DNA of 64,000 bases from Blakeslea trispora (taxonomy: Eukaryota > Mucoromycota > Mucoromycetes > Mucorales > Choanephoraceae). Shown one piece after another: positions 24,567-35,353 of the stretch. Position 1 is the first letter of the stretch; the number at the start of each line of letters is the position of its first letter. The notes beneath the pieces were generated by a model. It made no database searches and had not been told where the DNA came from. It worked only from the letters and a program-made list of their open reading frames with translations. The stretch covers positions 1 to 64,000 of the forward strand of contig JAIWNE010000069.1 in assembly GCA_025331445.1 (NCBI GenBank), given 5' to 3'. The translations under genes and the position numbers were made by a program.

Positions 24567-26478
24567 ATGGTCATTTACAGAGCTTCCACACCTGATATCC
24601 CTGTTCCAAATGTCGATTTATTGTCATTACTCTTCAACAAAAACGAATTCAATGAAAAGAAAGATTTGAACGCCCCTATATTTATTGATGACGAAGTCAA
24701 GAAGACACTTTCATGGAACCAAGTCCGTGATCAAGTTCTTCATCTTGCTAGTGGATGGATTGAAAATGTTGGATTAAAGCAGGGCGATACTGTAGCTGTT
24801 TTTGCTCCAAATCAAGTAGATCATGCTGTTTTATACTTTTCATTGCTTGGTGCCAAGTGTACTGTTTCACCCGGTAATCCTGCATACACAGAAGGTAAGA
24901 CAGTGAGAGAAATTTCCCTGAGGCTTTATTCTTATAACCTTTCTATTTTAGGTGAATTCGAACACCAAATCACAAATTGTAGAGCAAGTGCACTTGTAAC
25001 CATACCAGCTCTTTTACCTGTTCTACTTAAAATTTGTGACAAGATTGGATTACCTCGTAGCCGCATTTTCTTGTTTGGTGATAAAGAAGTTGAAGGATGC
25101 CGTCCATTTAACACGATCGCTAGCAAAAATGCCATTAGTCTTCCTTTGAGAGGTGTTGATAGCGCTAGTGATGTTGCTTTCATCTGCTATTCTAGCGGTA
25201 CTACCGGTCTCGCAAAGGGTGTCATGCTTACCCACAAGAACTTCATTGCTCAGGTCGTTCAAACAATAGCTGCTGAGCCAGAGGAAGATAAGTTCAAGGA
25301 CGATGTCATTCTTGGGTTCCTTCCATTCTACCATATCTATGGCTTGACCAGTTTGCTTCTGAATGCCTACTATAAGGTATCTCCTGTTGTCATTATGTCT
25401 CGTTATGATTTGGAACTACTTTGCCAACTGGTTCAAAAGTACAAGGTCACATTGATGAGTATTGTCCCACCAGTAGGTACTGTAATAATCTCTTTTTCGC
25501 AAAATACATGACAAATACCATGATCCAGTATTTATTTATACTTTTTCTTTTCAATTTGTAGCCGTTCATCTTGCTAAGCAACCTATTGTTGCCAAGTATG
25601 ACATGAGCTCAGTTCGTCTCATTGGTTGTGGTGCTGCTCCTTTGAGTAAAGAGCACATTGAAGCACTCTCAAAGCGTATTCCTGCCGAAATTAAGCAAGG
25701 GTAAGTAACAATAAAAAGGATGGAAAGCCAACATATCTAAAATCATTGCTTTATAGTTATGGTATGACTGAGACTACTTCTGGTGTAATTACTCAACATT
25801 CTCAAGGCACAGCAGCAGGTAATTAAAAGGATATGGTTGAGAGTGGGAGAATTTAGAGTCTAATGTGTTTTGATTATGATGGCAGGTTCTATTGGCGTAT
25901 TGTCTGCAAACATTGAATGTAAGATTGTCAATGAAAATGGAGAAGAATTGGGTGACGATCAAGAAGGTGAACTCTTGTTCCGCGGACCAAGTGTCATGAA
26001 AGGCTACTTTGAAAACCCCAAGGCCAATGCAGAAACTTTTACAGCTGACGGATGGATGCGTACTGGTGATGTTGGTAAATTTGACTCAAAAAGTAAAGAA
26101 TTCTTCATCTTGGACCGTATCAAGGAATTGATTAAATACAAGGGCTATCAAGTGGCTCCTGCTGAATTGGAGGCCATCCTAATGAGCCTTGATGTTGTTG
26201 CTGACTGTTGTGCTGTTGGTGTTTACGATGAAAGCCAAGCCACTGAACTCCCTCGTGCATACATTGTACTTCAACCTGGTGTTGAAAAGAGCAAGGAGAA
26301 TGCACGCATGATTGAAGAGTTTGTAGCAAAGAATGTCACCAGTCACAAGAGATTACGTGGAGGTGTCCGATTTGTTGATGCTATTCCCAAGAGCCCTAGC
26401 GGTAAGATACTGCGTCGACAAGTAAGAGAATGGATCAAGAAAGAACAACAAGAAACAACTGAAAGAGCTCGTTTGTAA
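24567..26478 (+). CDS. 4-coumarate-CoA ligase-like acyl-CoA synthetase, likely peroxisomal
   Basis: AMP-forming (ANL superfamily) ligase that activates a carboxylic acid to its CoA thioester via an acyl-adenylate. Five exons (24567-24894, 24952-25476, 25562-25700, 25757-25818, 25886-26478) give 548 residues. Seen in order: P-loop YSSGTTGLAKGVMLTH, FLPFYHIYG, GYGMTET, GWMRTGDVG, and the catalytic lysine in PKSPSGKILRR. The last three residues are ARL, a type 1 peroxisomal targeting signal, so a role in peroxisomal activation of fatty or aromatic acids is likely. Fungi lack lignin synthesis, so the 4CL label describes sequence class, not the substrate. A TCTATAAATT element lies about 95 bp upstream. 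Convergent with the TenA-like gene, 199 bp apart. Confidence 0.93.
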
Positions 26479-26677
26479 TATTATCAGTATATAGAAACTC
26501 TTTTACTCTTTTATAACATTAATATCTTAATAAAAAGAGAAATCTTGACTTCAAAAGGATCTCAAAGAATACAGTTGAGCAATAGGATTATACTGTGCCT
26601 CAAACTTACATAGCCCAGTTTACCGTTACCAGGATTATCTAACTATTACACTTCTTTTTTTCTTTATTCAGGTCTTT

Positions 26678-27418
26678 CTAGTTATATGCCATGTTCCAGA
26701 ATTCAACTTCGAGCGCTAATATATCACGGTATACACGCTCATAACTTGCGATACGACGCTTGTCGCTTGTATTGAGCTGATTGACAAGCAATTCACAATC
26801 ATCAACAAAACCAGCAAACTCGTCCAACGTCCAGTTGTTCATCAATTGATGACAGGTTTCTTCATGGATACTTAGGGAATCTTTGTTGCTTTTTGAAATA
26901 GAAATTTGCTTTGCAAACGTCCAGGCACGAAAGAAAACAATTTCCATTGTCCAGAGTGCTACCAAAGCTTCGCCTAAATCATACCCACTTTCATTGGCTA
27001 CTTTGCGAACATAGTCAACATATCTACTTGTCCATGGCTTCTGTTGTGTAGATTGGTCACACTGTGTGTATGGTGCTCTGCTCAAAATATCTGTAAAAAA
27101 CTGGCTTTCTCGATAGACATTTGAAAGTGCAAAGGACAACGTCTTGATAATTGCCTGAGCTTTTTCGGGTGAATAAAATGGATCGTTATCGCCTAAATCC
27201 CGCTGCTCCTCATATAGAGGTAGACGTGATATCATGAGTCCCATCATCTTGATGTATCCACCGGTGTAGTATCGATCTTGGATAAGCCATGATTTGAGAT
27301 GTTCTGGTTTAATTTGAAGGCTACCCGTCTGTACAAGAAATTCGTGCTGTGTAGCTTTCTTGAAAGAAACCTCATCGAGTGACAGAAGATGATCAGTCAA
27401 CTTCATACCAGAGACCAT
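26678..27418 (-). CDS. TenA/THI-4 family protein (haem-oxygenase-like fold)
   Basis: Single-exon protein of about 246 residues of the TenA/PqqC superfamily, all-helical proteins linked to thiamin salvage (aminopyrimidine hydrolysis). Seen: an N-terminal region with HEFLVQTGSLQIKPEHLKSW and LIQDRYYTGGYIKMMG, the usual position of the substrate-pocket residues, and a C-terminal RVYRDILALEVEFWNMAY, where the ALEVEFW block is the family's conserved end. Candidate starts are 27436, 27418 and 27406; 27418 is a compromise. The eukaryotic members often lack the bacterial catalytic cysteine, and I do not see it clearly here, so enzymatic activity is uncertain. No signal peptide. Convergent with the acyl-CoA ligase gene. 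Confidence 0.8.
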   Translation of the reverse strand: MVSGMKLTDHLLSLDEVSFKKATQHEFLVQTGSLQIKPEHLKSWLIQDRYYTGGYIKMMGLMISRLPLYEEQRDLGDNDPFYSPEKAQAIIKTLSFALSNVYRESQFFTDILSRAPYTQCDQSTQQKPWTSRYVDYVRKVANESGYDLGEALVALWTMEIVFFRAWTFAKQISISKSNKDSLSIHEETCHQLMNNWTLDEFAGFVDDCELLVNQLNTSDKRRIASYERVYRDILALEVEFWNMAYN

Positions 27419-27436
27419 AAAAACGAATAGATGCAA

Positions 27437-28260
27437 GAAAGAAAAACCAGGCAGTGCTGCTTAATTTATTTGTTTTTGTTTAGATATGATTTTATTAGTC
27501 ACATCAGTTTTGCGATCACAATGACACAGTAACCTAGTAGAAAATACAAGCGCTCTAGCAGTGTATTCTTTAGCAAACTAGACTTCTTTACGATAAGAAT
27601 TAAAATACATTCTTGTATAGTATTGTTGGGAGGGATAGGTAATTTTCAGAGCGAATCTTTAGGTGTTGTCAATTTGAAAACTAAACAGTAAAGATTCAAG
27701 GTAAACAATGCTGCAATAGGGGGGGGGGATGTGGTTCAAATTATATATCTGCTCCGAGGCAAGTCTGAGCTGTACACAGTTTATGCTGGTTTAGAAAACT
27801 CAACTCATTATTTAAATTCTTTGTTTAAGACAAAAGTTCTCGGAGTCTCTTGCAGCAATTGCCCCAAACAATAAATGCAACTGTTTAGTGGTACAAGACC
27901 AACAATTACTACTTGATGAAAGAGGTTGCGCCTAGCGTTACAAAAGAGAACTGGCACTTTATGTCTTGCTTTTCAAAGGTTTGAAAGGGAATGAGAATGA
28001 GGGCAAGTGACGCCCAAGATATACCTCCTCGGAGCTACATTTATTGCAGCGCTACCAAAACAAAGAATGAAGTTACTGAATCTTGTTTCTAGTTCCTGTT
28101 CCTTCTAAATTTGGATCAAGCTGTAATTGACTTTGTATAGAGAGAGAGTTAACATTTGTTCTGAACCAATACTGTTAATTAAACAAAAAGATGTCTTTAT
28201 TTTACGTAAAGATTATTATTAGAATAGAATAAAGAGTCTATGGATACATGAAAAGGTATT
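27437..28260. other. Intergenic, no gene seen
   Basis: Spacer between the TenA-like and cytochrome b5 genes. It contains a G9 run near 27720, and AT-rich tracts. No supported coding sequence or RNA gene. Confidence 0.5.
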
Positions 28261-28804
28261 TTAAGCAAGATATTGGTAGTAAACAAAAGCAGCGATCAAA
28301 ATGAAAGGGATGATAATGCGAAGAGGGCTAAAGAAAATTAACGTTGGTAACCTAATTTTCGTTTCACTGAGTTTTCACTATGATTACTTACTTTCCCTTG
28401 GGACCTTCAGAGATAATTTGATCTTGTTTTTGAACCTTGACAGGTTTGGACTACAAAACGTGTTTGTTTAAATTTCGAGTAAGTAAGAGAAACAGTAGAG
28501 CTTACCTCAGGGTCAACATCACCAATATAATACTTTTGAAGAAGATCGCGAGCGTCATCTGAATGACCAATGTCATCAAAAGCGACTGTTGCGTCCTTGG
28601 CACCTTCGTCAATCAAGACTTCTTCACCACCAGGGTGCTAAAGCGCATTTTGTATATGAGTTATTGTTACCAACACCCAGTTCCAGTACTTACTTCGTCT
28701 TGGAAAGTAGTGATATCATAAACCTTTCCGTTGATGACCATCCAAAGGTCTTTTCTGTTGTTGTGCTTTGAGATTTCTTCGTAAGTATAGAGTTGAACAG
28801 ACAT
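28261..28804 (-). CDS. CYB5: Cytochrome b5, tail-anchored
   Basis: Microsomal cytochrome b5, the ER haem protein that passes electrons to fatty-acid desaturases, sterol enzymes and P450s. Four exons (28804-28694, 28637-28506, 28450-28392, 28327-28261) give 122 residues. The haem-binding core is clear: [10 protein letters not shown] joins [17 protein letters not shown] across intron 1, supplying the first axial histidine, and [14 protein letters not shown] supplies the second. After a short charged linker the C-terminus is a hydrophobic anchor ([14 protein letters not shown]), so the protein is tail-anchored with the haem domain in the cytosol. Length and layout match the family. Confidence 0.95.
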
Positions 28805-29675
28805 CTTTTTTGTTGTTGTTGTTTTAGTATAAGAATCACTAAAAAAAAGAAAGAAAAAAGTAAAATTAATTCAGGTGTTGAAGTTATTTAAGCTACGCAC
28901 AGTCAAAAAAAAAAAAGACCGTCCAGAAATTCACAAATTGGGGTTTTAGACCTGAGAAGACATTAGCATAAGACATAACCCCTCTTTTTCTTCCATTTGC
29001 TGTACCTATTCTTAGCCAAGATTGGGTAGCATCATGTTTCAACCAAAACCAATGAAATTGTTTGACATTTTCTATTGATGTCTACTTGGTCTCATTTGAA
29101 AACTAGTATCATTGTAGCCTTTCTCAAAAAGGACTCATCTGCCTGTATTAACTGTGGAATGCAAGCAACAAGCTGTAGATATAGCGAAAAGAAAAGAAAG
29201 TCAAAGATAGTAGATCCAAGCGAAATTCATTTTTAGGCTACTTGATTGGTTGGATTCCTATTCTTTGTCTTTTTGCACTTATAGATTGGGGATGACTGGT
29301 CTATAAATTATACGGAGCTTGAAAATGGCACAGTGCAGCTGCCATCGTTTGCAACTTCAGTTTCGACTTTTACTATTGCTTTAATAGTCTGCTACAGCTT
29401 ATGATTGGCTAAAGTTCTGCTAGCTTAAAATCATCCTTTAGCTTAAAATGTGTTCGTAGAGTTGAATTTTATTTTGTTTAGGTAAATATTGCTATAGCTT
29501 GATTTAATTCAAAGAGGTAGCAGATTTAGTTGTTACCTTTAATAAAAAGTCAACAGGTAATGGCTAAAGAAGTTACTGATATTGATCAGTACAGTGTTTC
29601 GAATAAATAAATGAGGCTGCTATTTGTGGTATCTTCAAAAATGGGAAATAGATTTATTCAAATGATTAAATGAAA
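28805..29675. other. Intergenic, no gene seen
   Basis: AT-rich spacer upstream of cytochrome b5 and downstream of the GH45 gene; no supported gene. Confidence 0.5.
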
Positions 29676-30831
29676 TTACAATCTGTCACAACCGGAGCGA
29701 GCAATGATCTCCTTGGGACAAGTAACTTGCTTGAAATCAATAGTAGGGTTGTCAGCAGATTTGAACCAGCCAAATCTCCATTTACAACCAGGTTGGAGGG
29801 GAGCAGGAAGTGTGGAACATTCTTGAAGTGAGCTGACACCACCATATCGCTTTCCCCAGCCATCTGCGGGTGCGCCCCATTGAGCGGTACAGCCATTGAA
29901 TTGACCAACACCACCTCCAGGAATATGAAGATCAAAAGCGTTAGGTCCACCATCGTCACCAGTGTTGGTAATTTGAACAACCATCTTCTTGCCCTTGACT
30001 GTACTTGAAGTAAATGTGAGCTCCATGCATGCACAACACCAACCAGATTCAGTAGATTTGGAAAGAGTAGCAGCAGCGAAACCATAAGCCAAGTTGTCAT
30101 TGACAGCCCAAGGTTGGTTATTGTTACAAGTGTATCCAGCTATTTACAAGCAAGTTAGAGAGGACGAACATAAAAATAATAGAAAAGAACTTACGTCCAT
30201 CAGGGCCAAGGTCTCCACCGCCACCACAGCCACTTTGTGTGTTGAAGCCTAGCATTTTGACACCATTCTTGGCACAGACATCAACTGGTGCAGTTACCTT
30301 GGCTTTGCCGTTCCAACTACAGGACTCCTTACAGCAGTCCCAGTAGCGAGTAGTGGTACCCTTGCCAACAATACCATTAGGAATAGGAGAGTATCCTGAG
30401 CTAGAAGCGCCATTGGTTGGCTTGGCAACGTTCTTTGCTGTGGTTGGTTTAGGAGCAGATGTAGCTATAGGCTTGGCCTTGTTTGAGTCATTTCCTGCTT
30501 GAGCTGTAGATGAGGATAGAAGATGAATTAGCTATAAGAATTTATTCTTTTTCTCTTCATGCAATATGATGCTTACAATTAGGAACACATTGAGAGTAAT
30601 ATTCGTTATTGTTACTGGTTACACAAGTAGAGCCTGACTCGCAACAAGTAGGACCTGTCCAGGTTTTACCTAAACAAAGAATAAGAAAAAATTAAGATCG
30701 CTTCATCTTATAAGCATCATAATTCTGTTACCTCCACATTGATGATAAACTGCACTACATTTGGCGGCCTCAGCAGATGCTGTCAAACAGACTGCTGCTG
30801 AAATTGAAGCGACTAGGATGGAGAATTTCAT
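29676..30831 (-). CDS. GH45 endoglucanase with N-terminal CBM1
   Basis: Secreted family 45 endo-beta-1,4-glucanase (cellulase), similar in design to the Rhizopus RCE enzymes. Four exons (30831-30732, 30669-30577, 30503-30195, 30139-29676) give 321 residues. Order: signal peptide ([16 protein letters not shown]), fungal cellulose-binding module CBM1 ([15 protein letters not shown]...SQCVP, residues about 28-63), a Ser/Thr/Pro/Lys linker, then the catalytic domain. The catalytic domain starts with [15 protein letters not shown], whose aspartate is the catalytic base, and contains [15 protein letters not shown], whose aspartate is the catalytic acid. CBM1 at the N-terminus is characteristic of Mucorales GH45. 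A TATATAAA box lies about 65 bp upstream of the start on the minus strand. Confidence 0.96.
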
Positions 30832-32250
30832 ATTGAATTGGAACAGTAAAAAAAAGAAAGGACAAAGTGTTGGTTGAGGATATTCTTCAGAGTTTATATA
30901 TACTCAAGTTTAAGTTTACCGGCTATCTTAATGGATGTTATCCCCGACAATTTTAATCAAAAAGCTCTTAATTGAGACATTGTCGACGAGGCCTCGGATG
31001 GTATAGTCATACAAGTGTTTTATCTCAACAATGCAATTGGCCACATAGGCCTATCTTTGTCTCCTGATCACTTTTATTACAACTCTCTAGTAACACGAAC
31101 ATATATACCTACTGAAGATTAGGTCTCCACATATAGATCACTGAAGGATATGGCTTTCTCAGGCGAAATTGCATTTGTATAACTACGAACTAGTATCTTT
31201 TTCTGTTGCAAAGAGAAGAACAACATAGCGTCATACATGCTAACATCAATACCAAGCAAAGCTTCGTTGGAACTGATACGTCTCAAAAATATACAATCTC
31301 ACTATAGAGCTTTGGTAATTAGTATTAAACGTATTTACTTGCTCACAGCTCAAATGGTCAGTGTCTGATTACTTAAAGTTACTGACCTGATTTAACGTTT
31401 AAGTTGTACAAAATATCAGGAAAATGTGACACGTTGCACGACCATTAATTGCGCTTTTATTTGTTTGAAATTGGTTGTCAAGGAACAAAGGTAAATTCCA
31501 GCACTACGGATTAAGTGACAGTAGTCATCAGATAAGAATTGTATTAAAATTTGTAAGGCATATCTATTCTATTACAATCATGCTGAGAGCACCAGCATCT
31601 GAAAAGCAGAAATAAGCAGGTTTCTAAAATAAAAAAAAAGAACAAAGAAGGCAATCTAGAGTGTTTTCTCTTCCTACAAAGTCAATGACTTCAGGGTTAA
31701 TTGGATGCATAATTTAGGAGCGTAGGACGAATCTGAATTGAATTTTTATTTACCATAGTGTCCCTTGATCGATTTATGGGACTATTCCTGATCACTTAAG
31801 TTGAGTTTTGTATAATTTTGGTTTTGAATCCCGCATTCACATCAACTCTTCAAAGTTCTTGCTCTATAATTATCAATTCATTTCGACCTCAGAATTATCA
31901 TTGGGAAGATGTCTCAAATTAATTCGAATGCATGAGAACTTCAAAAAGGGTTAAAAATAAGATAAAGACTTATTAGTACCTTGTGGAGCTGACATGAATT
32001 TCAATTATGAGTGCGCATGCTGAGAACTTAACGTTGAACTTCTTTAACATTTGTTGAATCACTACTGTTCTCTCTCATTACAACGTTTATCTTTTCGACA
32101 TCTTTGATGTCGGACCCTCGGCTTTCGATCCTATTCTTTGTTTATTACACAGAATTTTAATAAAGTGCATCTATTTTGAAATGTGAAATCATGTATTCAG
32201 TATCTAAAACCCGCTTCCAAATTAGAAAATAGAATAATATTTCGCTATTT
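30832..32250. other. Intergenic, no gene seen
   Basis: About 1.4 kb upstream of the GH45 gene, AT-rich, presumably containing its promoter. No coding region, tRNA or repeat that I can support. Confidence 0.5.
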
Positions 32251-33170
32251 CTATTGACATTTATGAGATTTGTGTGCTTTGGAAAGTTGTTCAACCATAG
32301 AAAAGTCTTCTTTGACTTCCTTGATTATAGTCTTGAATGCAAGAAAAGCTTCTGTTGAATAGCCTTCTTGTCTCCAATGACTCTTTTCCAGTAGGGCACA
32401 CGCTGTCCAAAAAAAAAAGCATTCATGTTTCTGTCTAGAGACAAAAGAATAATCATATTGTTGACGAGTCAATTATTCAGCTGCTCCCCCGATATATTTC
32501 AATTCAGTTGCATTCAAAAACAAAGCCATTGATTTTTATGACTTTAACTAGAATTGATTTTTGCTGTATAAAGTTTGGCTGGCTTTTTATAAGGTGCATA
32601 GCACAACATCTGTTGATAACATCAGCAGTGTACTTGCAGTGTTAATCATACCATACCTCTCGACTTCACTTTTGTAGAGCCTTCCCAAAGAAAAAAATAC
32701 CTCCAACACCAATAAAGTGTTTTTTTGTCTCTCCAAGTATGGGCACTCTTTGGTCATTGCAAGAACTGATTTGTCAAAAGTAGCACTTGAAATTTGCTTG
32801 ACTGTGTTCATAAGCAATGTGATGTATCTACTTTGCTTTTCTGGAAAAAAATACGGATCGGATTTCACAGCACTTTCATTAGCCGTATATGCATTTTAAA
32901 GTTCTTTATGTGTTCAATATCGTTCAGACGCTGAAGCTCTTGTGGAGAGGTAAACATCTTGTTCAAAAGATCACCTTCAAAATCATATTTTAAAGCAACA
33001 AAAAGTTCATAGTTCATAGTTGATATGGTTCTTGTTGCATCGCGCGCGCTGTATTGATGTTTGGGACAGCAAGAATGGTACCAACAGCCTGAAAGAAAAG
33101 ACTTAAAACTAGTGTTAATGGTTTGCTTTGGGTTACCCTCTTTTCGAAAATTCAACACTCCTACCAAACT
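32251..33170 (-). pseudogene. Degenerate protein-coding remnant, family not recognised
   Basis: Minus-strand sequence with coding-like codon use but broken frames. One frame reads AVGTILAVPNINTARAMQQE after a clear TTTCAG acceptor and stops; the next frame reads YELFVALKYDFEGDLLNKMF. A further shift near 32890 leads to KSDPYFFPEKQSRYITLLMN and ends in a stop at about 32587. A last block (32251-32540) starts MALFLNATELKYIGGAAE, meets an in-frame TAA and then continues in the same frame (ALLEKSHWRQEGYSTEAFL). Two frameshifts and an in-frame stop without splice signals make a pseudogene or gene relic the best reading. I do not recognise the family. Confidence 0.45.
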
Positions 33171-34412
33171 TTATTTATGTCAAACACAAAGTTTGTTCTA
33201 TCAAACTTACTATTCAAGTGATCGCATTTCTTCTCTGAGTCAAATCTTTTTGTCTTTAAGTAGTTTGACTGATGTCAGTGTTTGTGTAAAAGTGCTTGAA
33301 CAAAGAAAAATCATCCATATTTTTTTCCAGAGAAGCCAAACACTGAAAAGAGGTAATACCACCTTGTCAAATCATCAGATCTAGCTGTCTTTTTGGTTTT
33401 ACAATTGCACAGACTTCTTTCTGTTCTCATACACAGAAGCAAATAGACCTAATTGGGAATCAAATGAAACGATTGAGACGAATTTATGTAACTTCCACAA
33501 GCAGATGTACTAAACAAGCAAAACCAAATCTTGGTTCATCCCAAAAAGTTTTCAATTGTTTTTTTAAATTCACTTCGTTATCCCTTGCAAGATCTCGCTT
33601 GAATGTGCCATAAACTGATGTGCATTCCAGCTTTAGTGATCGCAACAAAATAAAGAAGGCTTATTTTTTTTTCTTATCCGTCAAAAGACAACAAGGAGTC
33701 CTATGGTAAGAGTCTAGCCTGCTTCAACACAATAACAGTCTCTTTTTTTTTTGGACATGAGAGTGATTCAAAGGAACCTAAGATGTATATTTGTTGCGTC
33801 CTTTTTGCATTATATGCTAACCGAGAAACAGATCTATTTCTCTCTCTCTCTTTTGGAGCAGATTGATACTCGATCATGACAAATCTAAAAAAGCTCTTTG
33901 TAGTCATGAAACTCATGTCAAGTAACACTCAAACTAGAAGAAAGCGATAGACACCATATACATGATTGTTTTCTTTTTATTCAATAATATCCCTCTTTGT
34001 CAAAATCAAAATTTGCTACATTAAACAAGCAGGTTTTGAGGATGCTACTTTTTAACTACCATATTAAAGCAGCAACAGCTCTCTCCCCAATTTTTTGAAC
34101 TTTTGGTGTTGGCCATGATCTATTGAAAATTTGCACTTGTTAATCCTGAAAGGATAAAAGATAGTTTGAAAATCAACAAAAATGTAATCCATCAAGGTGA
34201 TACTCACTTTGCTTTCTAAGTCGATTTTGCTTGCGATCACTTTAGTAAAATTGGCTTGCGTTGAAAGGAACCATTGTTCTTTTTTTTTTTATTATAATAT
34301 AGTTGAAGAGGTTTGTAGGATGAACCGAAATTGTTCTATCAAACAGATACTTTTGATTGTTTGAGATATAAAAGAAAGATGGCTTTTCCCTTCTCTCAAC
34401 TGCATTATCATC

Positions 34413-34640
34413 ATGTGTTCATTCTCCGGTAAGTGAGCAACATTTGCCTGAATAGGGCTGATTGACTATTGAAAGGTTGTGTTATAGTAATATGTTCTCT
34501 AATGATGATATATGTTTGCGTGTAGGCACGCTAAAGAGTAAGTCAAATCATAGCTCAATACAACAGGGTAATAGCGAAGAGTGGTAGGTTAATTAGAATT
34601 CCAACATCTACTAAAATGGAAGTCATTGCCTTTTTTTTAG
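34413..34640 (+). CDS. Candidate spliced micro-ORF (23 codons) with a 12-nt exon
   Basis: Downstream of a good TATA element (GATATAAAAG, about 34364) an ATG opens MCSFSG and runs into a strong donor (GTAAGT). Exons 34413-34428, 34526-34537 (12 nt) and 34597-34640 join in phase to a 23-residue peptide ending LLKWKSLPFF. Both donors are GTAAGT. Such short frames arise by chance, so this may be a spliced non-coding transcript or the 5' end of something else. No homologue is known to me. Confidence 0.25.
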
Positions 34641-35353
34641 TGTAGCAGTAATAAACAGTGCATAATATCCGCCTCAGTAAGCTGTCTATTGAGAGTCTGA
34701 AGCTTTGCTTTCTGTGCTTTCGCTTCCATGCTGTATGTCATATGCTTCAGCATTGAATCCAAAAGACTTGTGCAACTAAAGAACAGAAGCTATTGTACAT
34801 ACAAATAGCTTACACAAATGAACTGAATAAACGTTGTTGTCTCTTTGTAGTTTATTATTGTTATACTGCTTTGCTCTCCCTTAGTTAAAGAAACAGAACA
34901 GCCTCTACAAAAGTCCTAATGAAAAGAGCATTTACTACTCGTAAAAGCCAGAGTTCACCTTTTTCATTTTGAGAGCGACATGACAACTGTGTGTTTTAAA
35001 TGCTTTGGCAAAGTGCACTCTTGTTATTTTCAACTACCTTTCAAAAAGATCAAGAAACGATGATCATCACATCCTCATTAGAAAGTTATTTCTCTTTCAC
35101 TTTAAGATCATTAAGCAAGACTTGAAGTAGTTGATCAACTGTTTCTTTTAAAAAACAGACAATGATTTTGAGGTGAATCACTTGGCGTACAACTCTATGC
35201 TTGCTTTGTATCTCTTTTAAACAAATCTTTATGTCATTTTGCAACCATGGTAGGAGTGCGAATTTTCTTATTTAACAAAAAAAAAAGTGAATGACAACAC
35301 TATTTTCGTTTTTTCCCTCAATTTTTATTGTTTCATATAGTACAGTTTGATCC
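34641..35353. other. Intergenic, no gene seen
   Basis: AT-rich spacer before the FUSC-like membrane protein; it contains the presumed promoter with a CATATAG element just before the start. No supported gene. The preceding stretch 33171-34412 is likewise empty. Confidence 0.45.
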
